The notes: generated from the letters alone by a model not told the origin. A stretch of 64,000 nt of DNA from Colwellia sp. M166 (GCF_024585285.1 NZ_CP040755.1:1922001-1986000), one strand, 5' to 3'. Positions 46,273 through 60,038 are shown, numbered from the stretch's first letter. Program-made: numbers and translations.

Positions 46273-47361
46273 ATGTCTAGTAACGTGGTAAATTTAAAAA
46301 AAATAAAATTACACTATCAGCAAGCACTGCCAAATCAAATGGTAACAGCTGTCGTGGTGTTAGATCATGATCTCGCCATTTGTTATGTCAATCCAGCGGC
46401 TGAGGCATTATTAGTTAAAAGTTTAAGTAAACTTTATCGCCTACCCATTGATCAAGTATTTTATAACACACCAATTAACAATAATCGTTTACGACAGCTA
46501 CTAACCACAGGCCAAGAGTTTAGTGATAGTGATGTCACTATTGAGTTTTTTGATCATCAACAAATCACCGTTGAAATCACGGCCTCTTCGGTTATGTTTG
46601 AACAGTGCCCACATATTTTATTAGAATTTAAACAAATTGATCAACAAAAGCAGATCAGTGCGGAAGCATTTCAACAGCAACAATGGGAATCAGCACGAGA
46701 TCTTATTCGTGGCTTAGCACACGAAATTAAAAATCCGCTTGGAGGACTTCGCGGAGCGGCACAATTATTAGATTTGGAGCTAAACCTCGAACAAAAAGAA
46801 TATACCGCGATGATCATAGAACAAGCAGATAGACTGACAAACCTTGTTGATCGCTTGTTAGGACCTAATCATTTACCGGTAATGAAGTTACAAAATATTC
46901 ATGCCATCATCGAAAAAGTTTTTCAGTTAACACAATTTGATAATCCAAAAAACATTACGCTAGCTCGTGATTATGATCCGTCCATACCCGAGTTAACTTT
47001 TGATCAAGACAAGTTACAACAAACCATTATCAATATTGTCAATAATGCCATTCAAGCACTAGATGATGAAAACAAAATAACTTTAAGAACTCGTGCGGCT
47101 AGCAATAAAACCATTAATGGCAAACGTATCAAGCTTTGTGCCGAAATCAGCATAATCGACAATGGCCCTGGTATTCCTGAACATATACAAAGTACATTAT
47201 TTTATCCTATGGTTTCTGGTAGAGCCTCTGGAACAGGCTTAGGCCTTTCTATTTGCCAAACCATAGTTCATCAACACAACGGAAAATTATCCTGTAAAAG
47301 TCGCCCTGGGCATACGGAGTTTACTATTTTATTACCTTTTGACAGCGAGAAAAGCCAATGA
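46273..47361 (+). CDS. glnL: Nitrogen sensor histidine kinase NtrB (GlnL)
   Basis: 362 residues from ATG 46273 (AGAGGAAAG upstream); a GTG at 46258 is less likely. An N-terminal PAS-like domain (about 10-125) is followed by the phosphoacceptor histidine in RGLAHEIKNPLGGLRGAAQL, the N-box INIVNNAIQAL and the ATP-lid SGTGLGLSICQ. It phosphorylates NtrC under nitrogen limitation and dephosphorylates it when bound by PII. Its stop codon overlaps glnG by four bases. Confidence 0.97.
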   Translation: MSSNVVNLKKIKLHYQQALPNQMVTAVVVLDHDLAICYVNPAAEALLVKSLSKLYRLPIDQVFYNTPINNNRLRQLLTTGQEFSDSDVTIEFFDHQQITVEITASSVMFEQCPHILLEFKQIDQQKQISAEAFQQQQWESARDLIRGLAHEIKNPLGGLRGAAQLLDLELNLEQKEYTAMIIEQADRLTNLVDRLLGPNHLPVMKLQNIHAIIEKVFQLTQFDNPKNITLARDYDPSIPELTFDQDKLQQTIINIVNNAIQALDDENKITLRTRAASNKTINGKRIKLCAEISIIDNGPGIPEHIQSTLFYPMVSGRASGTGLGLSICQTIVHQHNGKLSCKSRPGHTEFTILLPFDSEKSQ

Positions 47362-48767
47362 TCACCGAGCAAGTATGGATAGTAGACGATGATAGTTCGA
47401 TTAGATGGGTGTTAGAGAAAGCCTTATCAAATGCCAATATAAGTGTTGGTACATTTCACAACCCTGAAGATCTCCTAACGGCTTTAGAGCATAATCAGCC
47501 TGAGGTGATTATTTCAGATATTCGCATGCCTAATATAGATGGCATGACGCTTTTAGCGCAAATCAATGATCAATTTGCTCATATACCGGTCATTATTATG
47601 ACAGCACATTCAGATCTTGATAGTGCTGTCAATGCCTACCAAGGTGGCGCATTTGAGTATTTACCAAAACCATTTGATATTGATGATGCCATCACTCTCG
47701 CCAATAGAGCCTTAACTCATGCTCACGAACTGAAATCCAAAAAACAGCTTAACGTCCCCTCTGTAGATAGTGTTGGTATAATCGGCGCTGCACCATCAAT
47801 GCAGGAAGTATTTAGAGCCATTGGACGATTATCTCGCTCAAGTATAAGTGTCTTAATTAACGGTGAATCGGGTACAGGTAAAGAGTTAGTTGCCCATGCT
47901 CTACATATGCACAGCCCACGTTCTTCAGCACCATTTATTCCACTTAATATGGCTGCTATTCCGAAAGATTTAATTGAGTCTGAGTTATTTGGTCATGAGA
48001 AAGGCGCCTTCACTGGTGCTAACGCTGTACGACAAGGACGCTTTGAACAAGCACACCAAGGCACCTTGTTCTTGGATGAAATTGGCGATATGCCATTAGA
48101 CATTCAAACACGCTTACTTAGGGTACTTGCCGACGGTCAATTTTATCGAGTTGGCGGACATTCACCAATTCAGGTTGATGTCCGTATTATTGCAGCCACT
48201 CATCAAAATTTAGAAGAGCGAGTAAATAGTGGTGAATTTCGTGAAGATTTATTCCATCGTCTTAATGTGATAAGAATTCAAATACCGAGTCTTAGTGAAA
48301 GAAAAGAAGATATCAGTCAACTAGCACAACACTTTTTAAAGCAAGCAGCAAATGAACTTTCAGTGGAAGTAAAAACACTGCACAAAAATACTCTCGCCTA
48401 TTTAGAACAATGCGAATGGCCAGGTAATGTTAGGCAACTAGAAAATATATGTCGCTTTCTAACCGTGATGGCTAGCGGCAAAGAAATTCTGATAACAGAT
48501 TTACCCAGTGAACTGACCGAAAAACCAGTAACTATGACAAACAATTCTCAACATAGTTGGCAGGAAAGCTTAAAAACATGGGTAGACAATGAATTAGCAC
48601 TAGGCAAAAGTAATATTATTGAACAAGCTTTACCTGAGTTTGAGAAAGTATTACTAGAAAGCGCATTAAAACATACTCAAGGCCACAAACAGGAAGCAGC
48701 CAAACGCTTAGGCTGGGGTAGAAACACCTTAACGAGAAAGCTAAAAGAACTAAATATGCCAGATTAA
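47358..48767 (+). CDS. glnG: Nitrogen regulation response regulator NtrC (GlnG)
   Basis: A 469-residue protein with the receiver Asp54 in IISDIRMPN, a sigma-54 AAA+ domain with GESGTGKELVAHALH (Walker A) and EKGAFTGAN (GAFTGA loop), and a C-terminal Fis-type helix-turn-helix (EAAKRLGWGRNTLTRKLKEL). It activates glnA from the upstream site seen here. It is cotranscribed with glnL through a four-base ATGA overlap. Confidence 0.98.
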   Translation: MITEQVWIVDDDSSIRWVLEKALSNANISVGTFHNPEDLLTALEHNQPEVIISDIRMPNIDGMTLLAQINDQFAHIPVIIMTAHSDLDSAVNAYQGGAFEYLPKPFDIDDAITLANRALTHAHELKSKKQLNVPSVDSVGIIGAAPSMQEVFRAIGRLSRSSISVLINGESGTGKELVAHALHMHSPRSSAPFIPLNMAAIPKDLIESELFGHEKGAFTGANAVRQGRFEQAHQGTLFLDEIGDMPLDIQTRLLRVLADGQFYRVGGHSPIQVDVRIIAATHQNLEERVNSGEFREDLFHRLNVIRIQIPSLSERKEDISQLAQHFLKQAANELSVEVKTLHKNTLAYLEQCEWPGNVRQLENICRFLTVMASGKEILITDLPSELTEKPVTMTNNSQHSWQESLKTWVDNELALGKSNIIEQALPEFEKVLLESALKHTQGHKQEAAKRLGWGRNTLTRKLKELNMPD

Positions 48768-48779
48768 CCTTATTCGTTA

Positions 48780-49757
48780 CTAAGCATTTTCTATCGGAAA
48801 AGTGATAATTTGCTCTATTTCCTTCACCGATAAAGCAAGCATAACGAGCCGGTCAACGCCCAGTGCAACACCTGCACATGCAGGTAAGCCGCGCTCTAAT
48901 GCCGAGATAAAATGTTGATCAATGTCTTGTTCGATTTTACCTAATTTAGTGCGCGCTTCATTATCCTGCTCAAAGCGTGATTTTTGCTGTTCGGCATCAG
49001 TCAACTCGTGAAAACCGTTTGCGAGTTCAATACCTTTAAAATAGCACTCAAAACGTTCAGCGACGCGAGGATCATTGACACTGATTTTTGCTAGTGATGC
49101 TTGGCTCGCTGGAAAGTGATAAACAAAACACGGAAGCTCTTGGCCAATACGAGGTTCAATTAATTCTGCCATAACAAATTGCAATAAAGTATCGACATCC
49201 TCTTCTCTCTCTAGCCAATCGCTCAACTTATCATGGCTAGCTATAAGTGAAATTAATTCAGCTTTCGAGGTAACTAAAGGATCAATTCCAACTTCTCGTA
49301 TAAAAAGCGCTTGATAGCTAATTCGGTCGACTTGCTGACAACCAAGAACTAAGTTCAACAATTCGGCAAGCTCATCCATTAGCCTGAAATGATCAAAGCC
49401 AAGCCGATACCACTCCAAAATAGAAAACTCGGGATTGTGATAACGACCATGTTGCTCATGGCGGAACGCTTTACAAATCTGATAACAACAGCCATAACCA
49501 CTTGCCAATAGACGTTTCATAGCAAACTCAGGTGATGTTTGAGCATATAATGCGACTGATTCATCACAATGGCTAGCTTCTGAAAAACGATACTGAGTAG
49601 TAAAAGCATCTAAATGTGCATCAGTAACCGTTGAATGAGAAAATATGGGAGTTTCAACTTCAACAACACTACGTGTTAAAAAAAACGATCTTATCTTAGT
49701 TAACACGTTCGCACGTTGTTTGGCATAATGCCAATCCATCGTAGGTTGCCATGACAT
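48780..49757 (-). CDS. epmA: EF-P beta-lysine ligase EpmA (PoxA/YjeA)
   Basis: A 325-residue protein resembling the catalytic domain of class II lysyl-tRNA synthetase without the anticodon domain. Motif 2 is in YQICKAFRHEQHGRYHNPEF and motif 3 in CAGVALGVDRLVMLAL. EpmA attaches beta-lysine to EF-P, relieving stalling at polyproline. EF-P and EpmB are elsewhere. It is convergent with glnG, 12 bases apart. Confidence 0.95.
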   Translation of the reverse strand: MSWQPTMDWHYAKQRANVLTKIRSFFLTRSVVEVETPIFSHSTVTDAHLDAFTTQYRFSEASHCDESVALYAQTSPEFAMKRLLASGYGCCYQICKAFRHEQHGRYHNPEFSILEWYRLGFDHFRLMDELAELLNLVLGCQQVDRISYQALFIREVGIDPLVTSKAELISLIASHDKLSDWLEREEDVDTLLQFVMAELIEPRIGQELPCFVYHFPASQASLAKISVNDPRVAERFECYFKGIELANGFHELTDAEQQKSRFEQDNEARTKLGKIEQDIDQHFISALERGLPACAGVALGVDRLVMLALSVKEIEQIITFPIENA

Positions 49758-49893
49758 AAATAAGTTTGCCTATAGGTTATCGAAAAAGAGAATAGCAATT
49801 GAGTGAATAATAAATAATATTCAAGTGATGCAACAGATATATTTTTAACGCTAAATAATCACATGGTAGTGTAAATGAATTTAAACCAAGCAG

Positions 49894-49925
49894 CAAAAAG
49901 CCCGTCACTTTCGTAACGGGCTCTT
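49894..49925 (-). terminator. Terminator of the rRNA operon
   Basis: Stem of AGCCCGT and ACGGGCT with an extended, slightly mismatched GTCAC/GTAAC inner part and a run of T on the minus strand. It lies just after the last 5S gene. Confidence 0.85.
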
Positions 49926-49932
49926 TAATAGG

Positions 49933-50050
49933 AGTCTGATAATGTCCTACTCTCACATGGGAACTCCCACACTACCATCGGCGCTAACACGTTTCACTTC
50001 TGAGTTCGGAATGGGATCAGGTGGGACCATGTCGCTATTGTCATCAGACA
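49933..50050 (-). rRNA. rrf: 5S ribosomal RNA (distal copy)
   Basis: 118 bases in a standard 5S form: TGTCTGATGA at the 5' end, CCGAACTCAGAAGTGAAAC in loop-C region, and CATGTGAGAGTAGG near the 3' end. It is the second 5S gene of the operon, downstream of the first. The end helix uses CTGAT/ATCAG where the other copy has CTAGC/GCTAG. Confidence 0.95.
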
Positions 50051-50105
50051 AAAAACTTTATGAATTAATTAACTTATAAATTAGCTAAGTCATAAGGTTT
50101 AGGCA

Positions 50106-50135
50106 AAAAACCCGTTACATCAGTAACGGGTTTTT
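50106..50135. terminator. Hairpin terminator between the two 5S genes
   Basis: Perfect 13-base-pair stem AAAAACCCGTTAC (50106-50118) with GTAACGGGTTTTT (50123-50135), loop ATCA. It could stop transcription after the first 5S gene in part, making the second conditional on read-through. Confidence 0.85.
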
Positions 50136-50144
50136 CTTAATAGA

Positions 50145-50262
50145 AGCCTAGCAATGTCCTACTCTCACATGGGAACTCCCACACTACCATCGGCGCTAAC
50201 ACGTTTCACTTCTGAGTTCGGAATGGGATCAGGTGGGGCCATGTCGCTATTGTCGCTAGACA
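50145..50262 (-). rRNA. rrf: 5S ribosomal RNA (proximal copy)
   Basis: 118 bases, nearly identical in the internal part to the distal copy, with one internal change (GGGACC/GGGGCC on the plus strand). Its end helix uses CTAGC/GCTAG. It follows 23S by about 308 bases of spacer. Confidence 0.95.
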
Positions 50263-50570
50263 AAAATTTTCTTGTTAATTACCAAATTGACGCCATTGCT
50301 ACAATCGCTCTGATACTCATTGAGTAAACTCAACTTCGTTTCTCGCTCATTTGCTGCTTTGTCAATTCGTCACTTACCTTCGTAAATGATTAACAAGTAA
50401 TAATCTTAGAAAGCTGAACTCTGTTAAGAGTTAAAAATACTCGTTTTACTGATAGCTGACAGCTTTTAACTGTTAGCTTATCTATCTCTTATTCACACTA
50501 TTGTCATGCGTGATGTGTGTATTCCTACACTGTGTCAAACTTCATACAACAAAACCACTTGGGTGTTGTA

Positions 50571-53467
<2,897 letters not shown>

Positions 53468-53878
53468 ATACAACCCCAAGTAGTTTCTGGTCTTTTAAGC
53501 GTTAACCTTCGTTGCTTTTTCGCTCATGTAGTAAACTACACATCGTTCAAAGCGTCTTGTTTAACACCTAAAATCCTGCGAAATCATTTTATTGCTAAAA
53601 CATTTCCTATTGGATTGTTCGGAGACTAATCCGAACTAATTGTAAAGTCTGACATTTTCACGCACACAAAGTGTGTCTTGAATAAGAGTGGTAATAAATT
53701 CAACTCGTAAAAGTAAATTTACTACCGGGTTGATTACGTTTCCGAGGAGGAACCGTAATCACCATTATTAACAGGCGATATTCCCATTAATAACAGCTTG
53801 GTATTTATAATTATAAATAAGAACGCGCGACACGCCTTAAATCATATAAATACCGGTATTTATATCAGCTTTCCAGAT

Positions 53879-53890
53879 TGTTAAAGAACT
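53879..53890 (-). promoter_or_regulatory. boxA before 23S rRNA
   Basis: The minus strand reads AGTTCTTTAACA, the boxA antitermination form, between tRNA-Ala and 23S. Confidence 0.75.
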
Positions 53891-53993
53891 TGTCATTCAC
53901 ACGCATTCGGTGGTGACTTGGTTAAAAACCAAACTTAAAGTAGCTTAAACAAAGCATAACTTAAGTTTGGTCTTTCAATTCTTAGTGAAGAAG

Positions 53994-54069
53994 TGGTGGA
54001 GCTAAGCAGGATCGAACTGCTGACCTCCTGCGTGCAAGGCAGGCGCTCTCCCAGCTGAGCTATAGCCCC
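53994..54069 (-). tRNA. tRNA-Ala (anticodon TGC)
   Basis: 76 bases with CCA encoded. 5' GGGGCTATAGCTCAGCTGGG, anticodon loop CTTGCAC with TGC, T arm GTTCGATCC. It lies in the 16S-23S spacer next to tRNA-Ile, the usual pair. Confidence 0.98.
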
Positions 54070-54188
54070 AAATGGGAAACATCTTTAAGCTAGAACAAAA
54101 CTCAGATTTACGTTTTTTACAAGGCGGTTTATCGCGAAGTGTAGGTTTTCTACACGAGTGATGAACCAACGCCGTAAAAAGCGTAAAT

Positions 54189-54265
<77 letters not shown>

Positions 54266-54387
54266 ATTTCTCTTTCAAGAATTTACGTCCGAAGCTAGCA
54301 TGTTTGGACTTCTTCTAATTCGTTATCATGTAATTTGTGTAGACACTCGTAGTACCGAAGTACTCATTAAGCTGTTTTACTTCAAGA

Positions 54388-55932
<1,545 letters not shown>

Positions 55933-56200
55933 AAAATCGTTTGTGATGCTCACCTTAACGAACCGAAGTTAACTAAGAAAAGACATCTGCTCAATGAATT
56001 CTGTCGTGTTACTTCCTATCCGACTAAAGAAGAAAGTAACTACATAAAACGTATATTCAAACCCGAAAGTTTAAATGATACTTATTTTTTGTGTGACATC
56101 ATATTAAGCTGTTTTTTTGTTACGTTCTTTCCGAAGAAATAGGTAACTATGTAAAATCAACGTTAATGTGAGTGTCCACACAAATTGCATGATAACTAAT

Positions 56201-56212
56201 TGTTAAAGAACG
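56201..56212 (-). promoter_or_regulatory. boxA in the 16S leader
   Basis: Minus strand CGTTCTTTAACA, the boxA motif of Nus-dependent antitermination. It lies about 270 bases upstream of 16S and 115 bases downstream of promoter P2. Confidence 0.7.
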
Positions 56213-56324
56213 TATCATCTAAGATGATACCGATACAGAATCTCATTCGCTCTATACCGTAAGTTGTTTCGTTGCTGCAGACCACTCTTTGCTTGACGCT
56301 AAGGGCTTCTGAAGCGAGATGCGC

Positions 56325-56352
56325 ATTCTACGCAACTCAGTTTTAATGTCAA
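56325..56352 (-). promoter_or_regulatory. rRNA promoter P2 (proximal)
   Basis: On the minus strand TTGACA (56352-56347), 16-base spacer, TAGAAT (56330-56325), then a GCGC discriminator. AT-rich sequence upstream is suitable for an UP element. The GC discriminator fits stringent control by ppGpp and DksA; that is inferred. Confidence 0.85.
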
Positions 56353-56493
56353 CGTTTTATTTGAATTTATTTTTAAAGTTTTTAAACCTTTCAAAACTAA
56401 TCTTTAAAACGTTAAGTTAACCAATTCAGCCTGAACCGTACGAGATAACTTATTAAAACAGCTCGTTGGGGTGACCCCTTGGAACTGGAGCGC

Positions 56494-56521
56494 ATTCTAG
56501 AGATTTCTCGCTTCACGTCAA
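56494..56521 (-). promoter_or_regulatory. rRNA promoter P1 (distal)
   Basis: On the minus strand TTGACG (56521-56516), 16-base spacer, TAGAAT (56499-56494) and again GCGC after it. It mirrors the P2 layout 169 bases upstream. A GGGGTGACCCC palindrome (56468-56478) lies just downstream. Confidence 0.8.
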
Positions 56522-56770
56522 CAGCTAAATGCAATTAAATGGCAGAAATATAACTGTTTGCTTCTAAATTGAACTATTCGCCCATTTAACAGACTAACAA
56601 AAAGAATATGGGATTATTTCCATCTAGTTATTTTAAATTAAATCTCATTTTCATGTACAAATACACAGGAGATATAAAATTATTTATACTCTATATTGGT
56701 TTGGACATAAAAATAATAAAATACAAATAGTATGGGCTTCACCATGCTATGGATACAGAGAGCATAACAA

Positions 56771-57514
56771 ATGAAAAAACTTATCATCTTGTTAATGCTT
56801 GCTGGCATTAGTAGTGCAGCCATGGCAAAGGATTATGCCGAGTATAAACAAGAACGTTTAATTGCCAAAATATTAAACCAACAAGTTAAAAAGCATAGAA
56901 GTATTAAAAGTAGTGTTCATTCAATTCTTTCTCGTTATCCAGAGAAAGTCGATGTAGTAATGGCCGTAGCACTAAAACGTTATCCAGAAAAATATCGCCA
57001 AATCATGCTTGGTGCACTATCGGCAGAACCTGTATTAGCTTGCGATGTTATAGAACATGCTATTAAGGCCAATGTTGCTCCGAGTAGTGAATTAGTAAAA
57101 ATAGCTATTGAAGCAGAGCCTGCTTATGCCCAAGAGATTGTTAATACTGCAGTCCAATACAGTCCGAGTGAACTCGAAAGCATTGTTAGAGTAGCAATAC
57201 GCACAGAGCCTTATGATACGAGTAATATAGTTAACAATACGGTATCAAATCATCCAAGCAAAATATTAGATATTCTTACTGCTGCTATAACGGCTATCCC
57301 CGAACAAGCGACAAATATCGTCAAAGGTATATTGCGTCTATTTCCTGGGCAAGCCGATTCAGTAGTCACTACTGCGGTCAATAAAAGCACTGATAGCCAT
57401 AACACAGATATTGTTAATGCTGCTATAGACTCTGGATTTGATAGAGACTCAGCAATTGCAGCGGCTATAGCCGGTGGAGCAAAGAAAGAAACCTTAGCTA
57501 AACTAAATAATTAA
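56771..57514 (+). CDS. Exported protein of 15-residue helical repeats
   Basis: 247 residues with a Sec signal peptide (1-19, ends AMA). Residues 57-206 form a helical repeat: prolines occur at 57, 72, 87, 104, 117, 132, 147, 162, 177 and 192, mostly exactly 15 apart, each starting a helix of the form P-x4-x-I-V-x-x-A-(I/V). A less regular helix pair (residues 207-247) ends the protein. No known repeat family matches by eye: HEAT, TPR and ankyrin units are about twice as long. It is alone, upstream of and divergent from the rRNA operon, with its own terminator. The function is unknown; a periplasmic scaffold is possible. Confidence 0.8.
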   Translation: MKKLIILLMLAGISSAAMAKDYAEYKQERLIAKILNQQVKKHRSIKSSVHSILSRYPEKVDVVMAVALKRYPEKYRQIMLGALSAEPVLACDVIEHAIKANVAPSSELVKIAIEAEPAYAQEIVNTAVQYSPSELESIVRVAIRTEPYDTSNIVNNTVSNHPSKILDILTAAITAIPEQATNIVKGILRLFPGQADSVVTTAVNKSTDSHNTDIVNAAIDSGFDRDSAIAAAIAGGAKKETLAKLNN

Positions 57515-57540
57515 TACATTTATATTTCTAATATGTATAA

Positions 57541-57567
57541 AAAAGCCCAGTCATATACTGGGCTTTT
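57541..57567. terminator. Bidirectional terminator after the repeat protein
   Basis: Stem AAAAGCCCAGT (57541-57551) with ACTGGGCTTTT (57557-57567), loop CATAT. It serves the repeat-protein gene on the plus strand and convergent purD on the minus strand. Confidence 0.9.
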
Positions 57568-57583
57568 AGTTTTTTATCAAGGC

Positions 57584-58870
57584 TTAAACTTGTTCACGCT
57601 TAATCGCACGGTAAGCAATATCGGTACGATACTCAACACCCGGCCAAGATATTTGCTGCAACAATTCATATGCAGCTTGTTGTGCTTGAGTCACATTATC
57701 ACCTAAGGCTGTCGCACATAAAACTCGACCACCAGCGGTTACAACCTCACCCTCTTTTTCACTTGTACCTGCATGGAATGTTTTACGGTCTGCAGCTTGA
57801 TTTTTATCAAGTCCAGAAATAACATCTCCTTTCGGATAGTTACCTGGATATCCAGCTGCTGCTAAAACTACACCTACTGCAGGACGAGGATCAAAATCAA
57901 TCGTTGCTTGGTCCAGTTCACCACGACATGCCATCATGCATAGCTCTACTAAATCTGAATTTAAGCGCATCATGATCGGTTGAGTTTCAGGATCACCAAA
58001 ACGACAATTATATTCAATAACTTTCGGTGTACCATCACTATCAATCATTAAACCCGCATATAAAAATCCAGTATATGGCGCACCTTCTCTTGCCATGCCT
58101 TCAACTGTAGGCATAATAACTTCTTTCATCGCACGCTGATGAATTTCAGGTGTCACTACTGGTGCTGGAGAATACGCGCCCATGCCACCGGTGTTCGGCC
58201 CTTGATCGCCATCATATGCACGCTTATGATCTTGGCTAGTAGCAAATGCTAAAACATTTTTACCATCAACCATAACAATAAAGCTAGCTTCTTCACCTTC
58301 TAAGAACTCTTCAATCACTACCCGATGACCAGCATCACCAAAAGCATTACCAGCAAGCATATCTTTAATTGCGTTTTCCGCTTCCTCAAGTGTCATCGCA
58401 ACAATAACACCTTTACCTGCTGCAAGACCGTCAGCCTTAACAACAATTGGAGCACCTTGTTGACGAACATAAGCAAGTGCAGGATCGATTTCGGTAAAGT
58501 TTTGATAAGCGCCGGTAGGAATATTATTTCTTGCTAAGAAGTCTTTAGTAAATGATTTCGAACCTTCAAGTTGTGCTGCTTTAGCGCTTGGACCAAAAAT
58601 CATCAGCCCTTCTGCTTGAAAAGCATCAACAACACCATCAACTAATGGTTGCTCTGGGCCCACAATAGTTAACGCCACCTCATTACTTTTAGCAAAACTA
58701 ACCAAGGCTGATATATCGCTGACATTAAGCGCAACATTTTCGAGCTTAGCTTCTGTTGCTGTTCCTGCATTACCCGGCGCTACAAATACTTTTGTTACTG
58801 CATCTGATTGTGCTGCTTTCCATGCTAAAGCATGTTCACGGCCACCACCACCAATTACCAAAACATTCAT
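57584..58870 (-). CDS. purD: Phosphoribosylamine-glycine ligase
   Basis: 428 residues, the usual length of PurD. It has the N-terminal MNVLVIGGGGREHALAWKA motif and an ATP-grasp core (VVKADGLAAGKGVIVA, PNTGGMGAYSPAP, EYNCRFGDPETQ). It catalyses the second step of purine synthesis, making glycinamide ribonucleotide. In many gammaproteobacteria purH and purD are adjacent; here an exported methyltransferase-like gene lies between them. Confidence 0.98.
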   Translation of the reverse strand: MNVLVIGGGGREHALAWKAAQSDAVTKVFVAPGNAGTATEAKLENVALNVSDISALVSFAKSNEVALTIVGPEQPLVDGVVDAFQAEGLMIFGPSAKAAQLEGSKSFTKDFLARNNIPTGAYQNFTEIDPALAYVRQQGAPIVVKADGLAAGKGVIVAMTLEEAENAIKDMLAGNAFGDAGHRVVIEEFLEGEEASFIVMVDGKNVLAFATSQDHKRAYDGDQGPNTGGMGAYSPAPVVTPEIHQRAMKEVIMPTVEGMAREGAPYTGFLYAGLMIDSDGTPKVIEYNCRFGDPETQPIMMRLNSDLVELCMMACRGELDQATIDFDPRPAVGVVLAAAGYPGNYPKGDVISGLDKNQAADRKTFHAGTSEKEGEVVTAGGRVLCATALGDNVTQAQQAAYELLQQISWPGVEYRTDIAYRAIKREQV

Positions 58871-58939
58871 TTACTTAAATTCCTAATATTTTTTAATCTG
58901 CTATAACCTGTAAAGTCAAGTTATAGCAGGCTAGTCATG

Positions 58940-59767
58940 TTATTTTACAAATTTTAATGTCATACGATCGCTTTCGCCAATCGCCATGTATTTTGCTTTA
59001 TCTTGTTCACCTAGACGTAAAACCGGCGGTAATGTCCAAACACCTTTTGGATAGATAACGCTATCTTTAGCATTAGCATTTATTTCACTGCTTGCTGCTA
59101 AGGTAAAACCAGCAGCTTTCGCTTGTTCAATAGTTTTACTTTGTGAGACATAGCCTTTTGCTTTTTCAGCATCAACACCTGCCGGTAAGCGATGTTCAAC
59201 AACACCTAAAACACCACCTTTTTTCAAGGCTTTATAAGCATCTTTAAATGCCTGCTCTACACCGTCATCACGCCAGTTATGTAAATTACGGAAAGTTAAT
59301 ACCAAATCAGCGGTGCCAGCAGGTGCAAGTTCGCTTGCTTGACGTGGAACAAAGTTAGTCAATTCGACTTCACTAAATACCGCGTTACTCGCTAGCATTG
59401 CAACTAATTGCTTACGTGAATTACTATAATAGTTGTCTTCACCTGTATCAGGATAGTGAGCACCGTAAAGTTTACCTTTACCTTTTATTGCAGGAGCTAA
59501 TATTTCAGTATACCAACCGCCGCCAGGGGTAATTTCAACAACGGTCATTGATGGCTTAAAGCCAAAAAATTCTAAGGTTTCTTTTGGATGACGAAATTCA
59601 TCACGAGCTTTATTTTTTGCTGAACGGTGTTCACCGGCAATAGCTTGTTCAAGCTGACTTTGATGAGCAACGTCTTGATGAGCACTGACCAAGCCAGAAC
59701 ACAATAACGTGGCTGAGATGATTGACGCTGTAAAAACTTTTTTTATAGTTTGAGCTGTTGTATGCAT
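58940..59767 (-). CDS. Exported methyltransferase-fold protein
   Basis: 275 residues with a signal peptide (1-29, ending VSA). The mature part has a class I SAM-methyltransferase fold: motif I is VVEITPGGGWYTEILAPA, then LVLTFRNLHNW and ALKKGGVLGVVEH. An N-terminal RSAKNKARDEFRHP segment and a C-terminal DRMTLKFVK are typical of this exported family. SAM is not known to be present in the periplasm, so its activity is unclear. It lies 69 bases upstream of purD and 271 bases downstream of purH, all on the same strand. Confidence 0.8.
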   Translation of the reverse strand: MHTTAQTIKKVFTASIISATLLCSGLVSAHQDVAHQSQLEQAIAGEHRSAKNKARDEFRHPKETLEFFGFKPSMTVVEITPGGGWYTEILAPAIKGKGKLYGAHYPDTGEDNYYSNSRKQLVAMLASNAVFSEVELTNFVPRQASELAPAGTADLVLTFRNLHNWRDDGVEQAFKDAYKALKKGGVLGVVEHRLPAGVDAEKAKGYVSQSKTIEQAKAAGFTLAASSEINANAKDSVIYPKGVWTLPPVLRLGEQDKAKYMAIGESDRMTLKFVK

Positions 59768-59943
59768 TGTTATCTTCCATTAACGAGTAAATTTTATAGT
59801 GGTTAGCGGCTGTTAAGCTTTTACAAAAGTAACAGAACTATAAACCGAATGTTAAACAGACACTATTTATAACAGATTTCTTTCAGATGTTCAGTGCAGA
59901 TCGCTTTATCTTATCGACGAAAAGCTGCATTTTAACTTATATC

Positions 59944-59979
59944 GTGTATGTCTAAGTATTACTTCCCTTAGACATACAC
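59944..59979. repeat. Thirteen-base perfect hairpin downstream of purH
   Basis: GTGTATGTCTAAG (59944-59956) pairs with CTTAGACATACAC (59967-59979) around a ten-base loop. No T run follows on the minus strand, so it is not a clear Rho-independent terminator. It may stabilise the purH 3' end or regulate the next gene. Confidence 0.5.
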
Positions 59980-60038
59980 TTAACTATGATGCAGATAAGA
60001 AAAATACTTGCGAGCACATTTCTTATCTACTTTAACAA

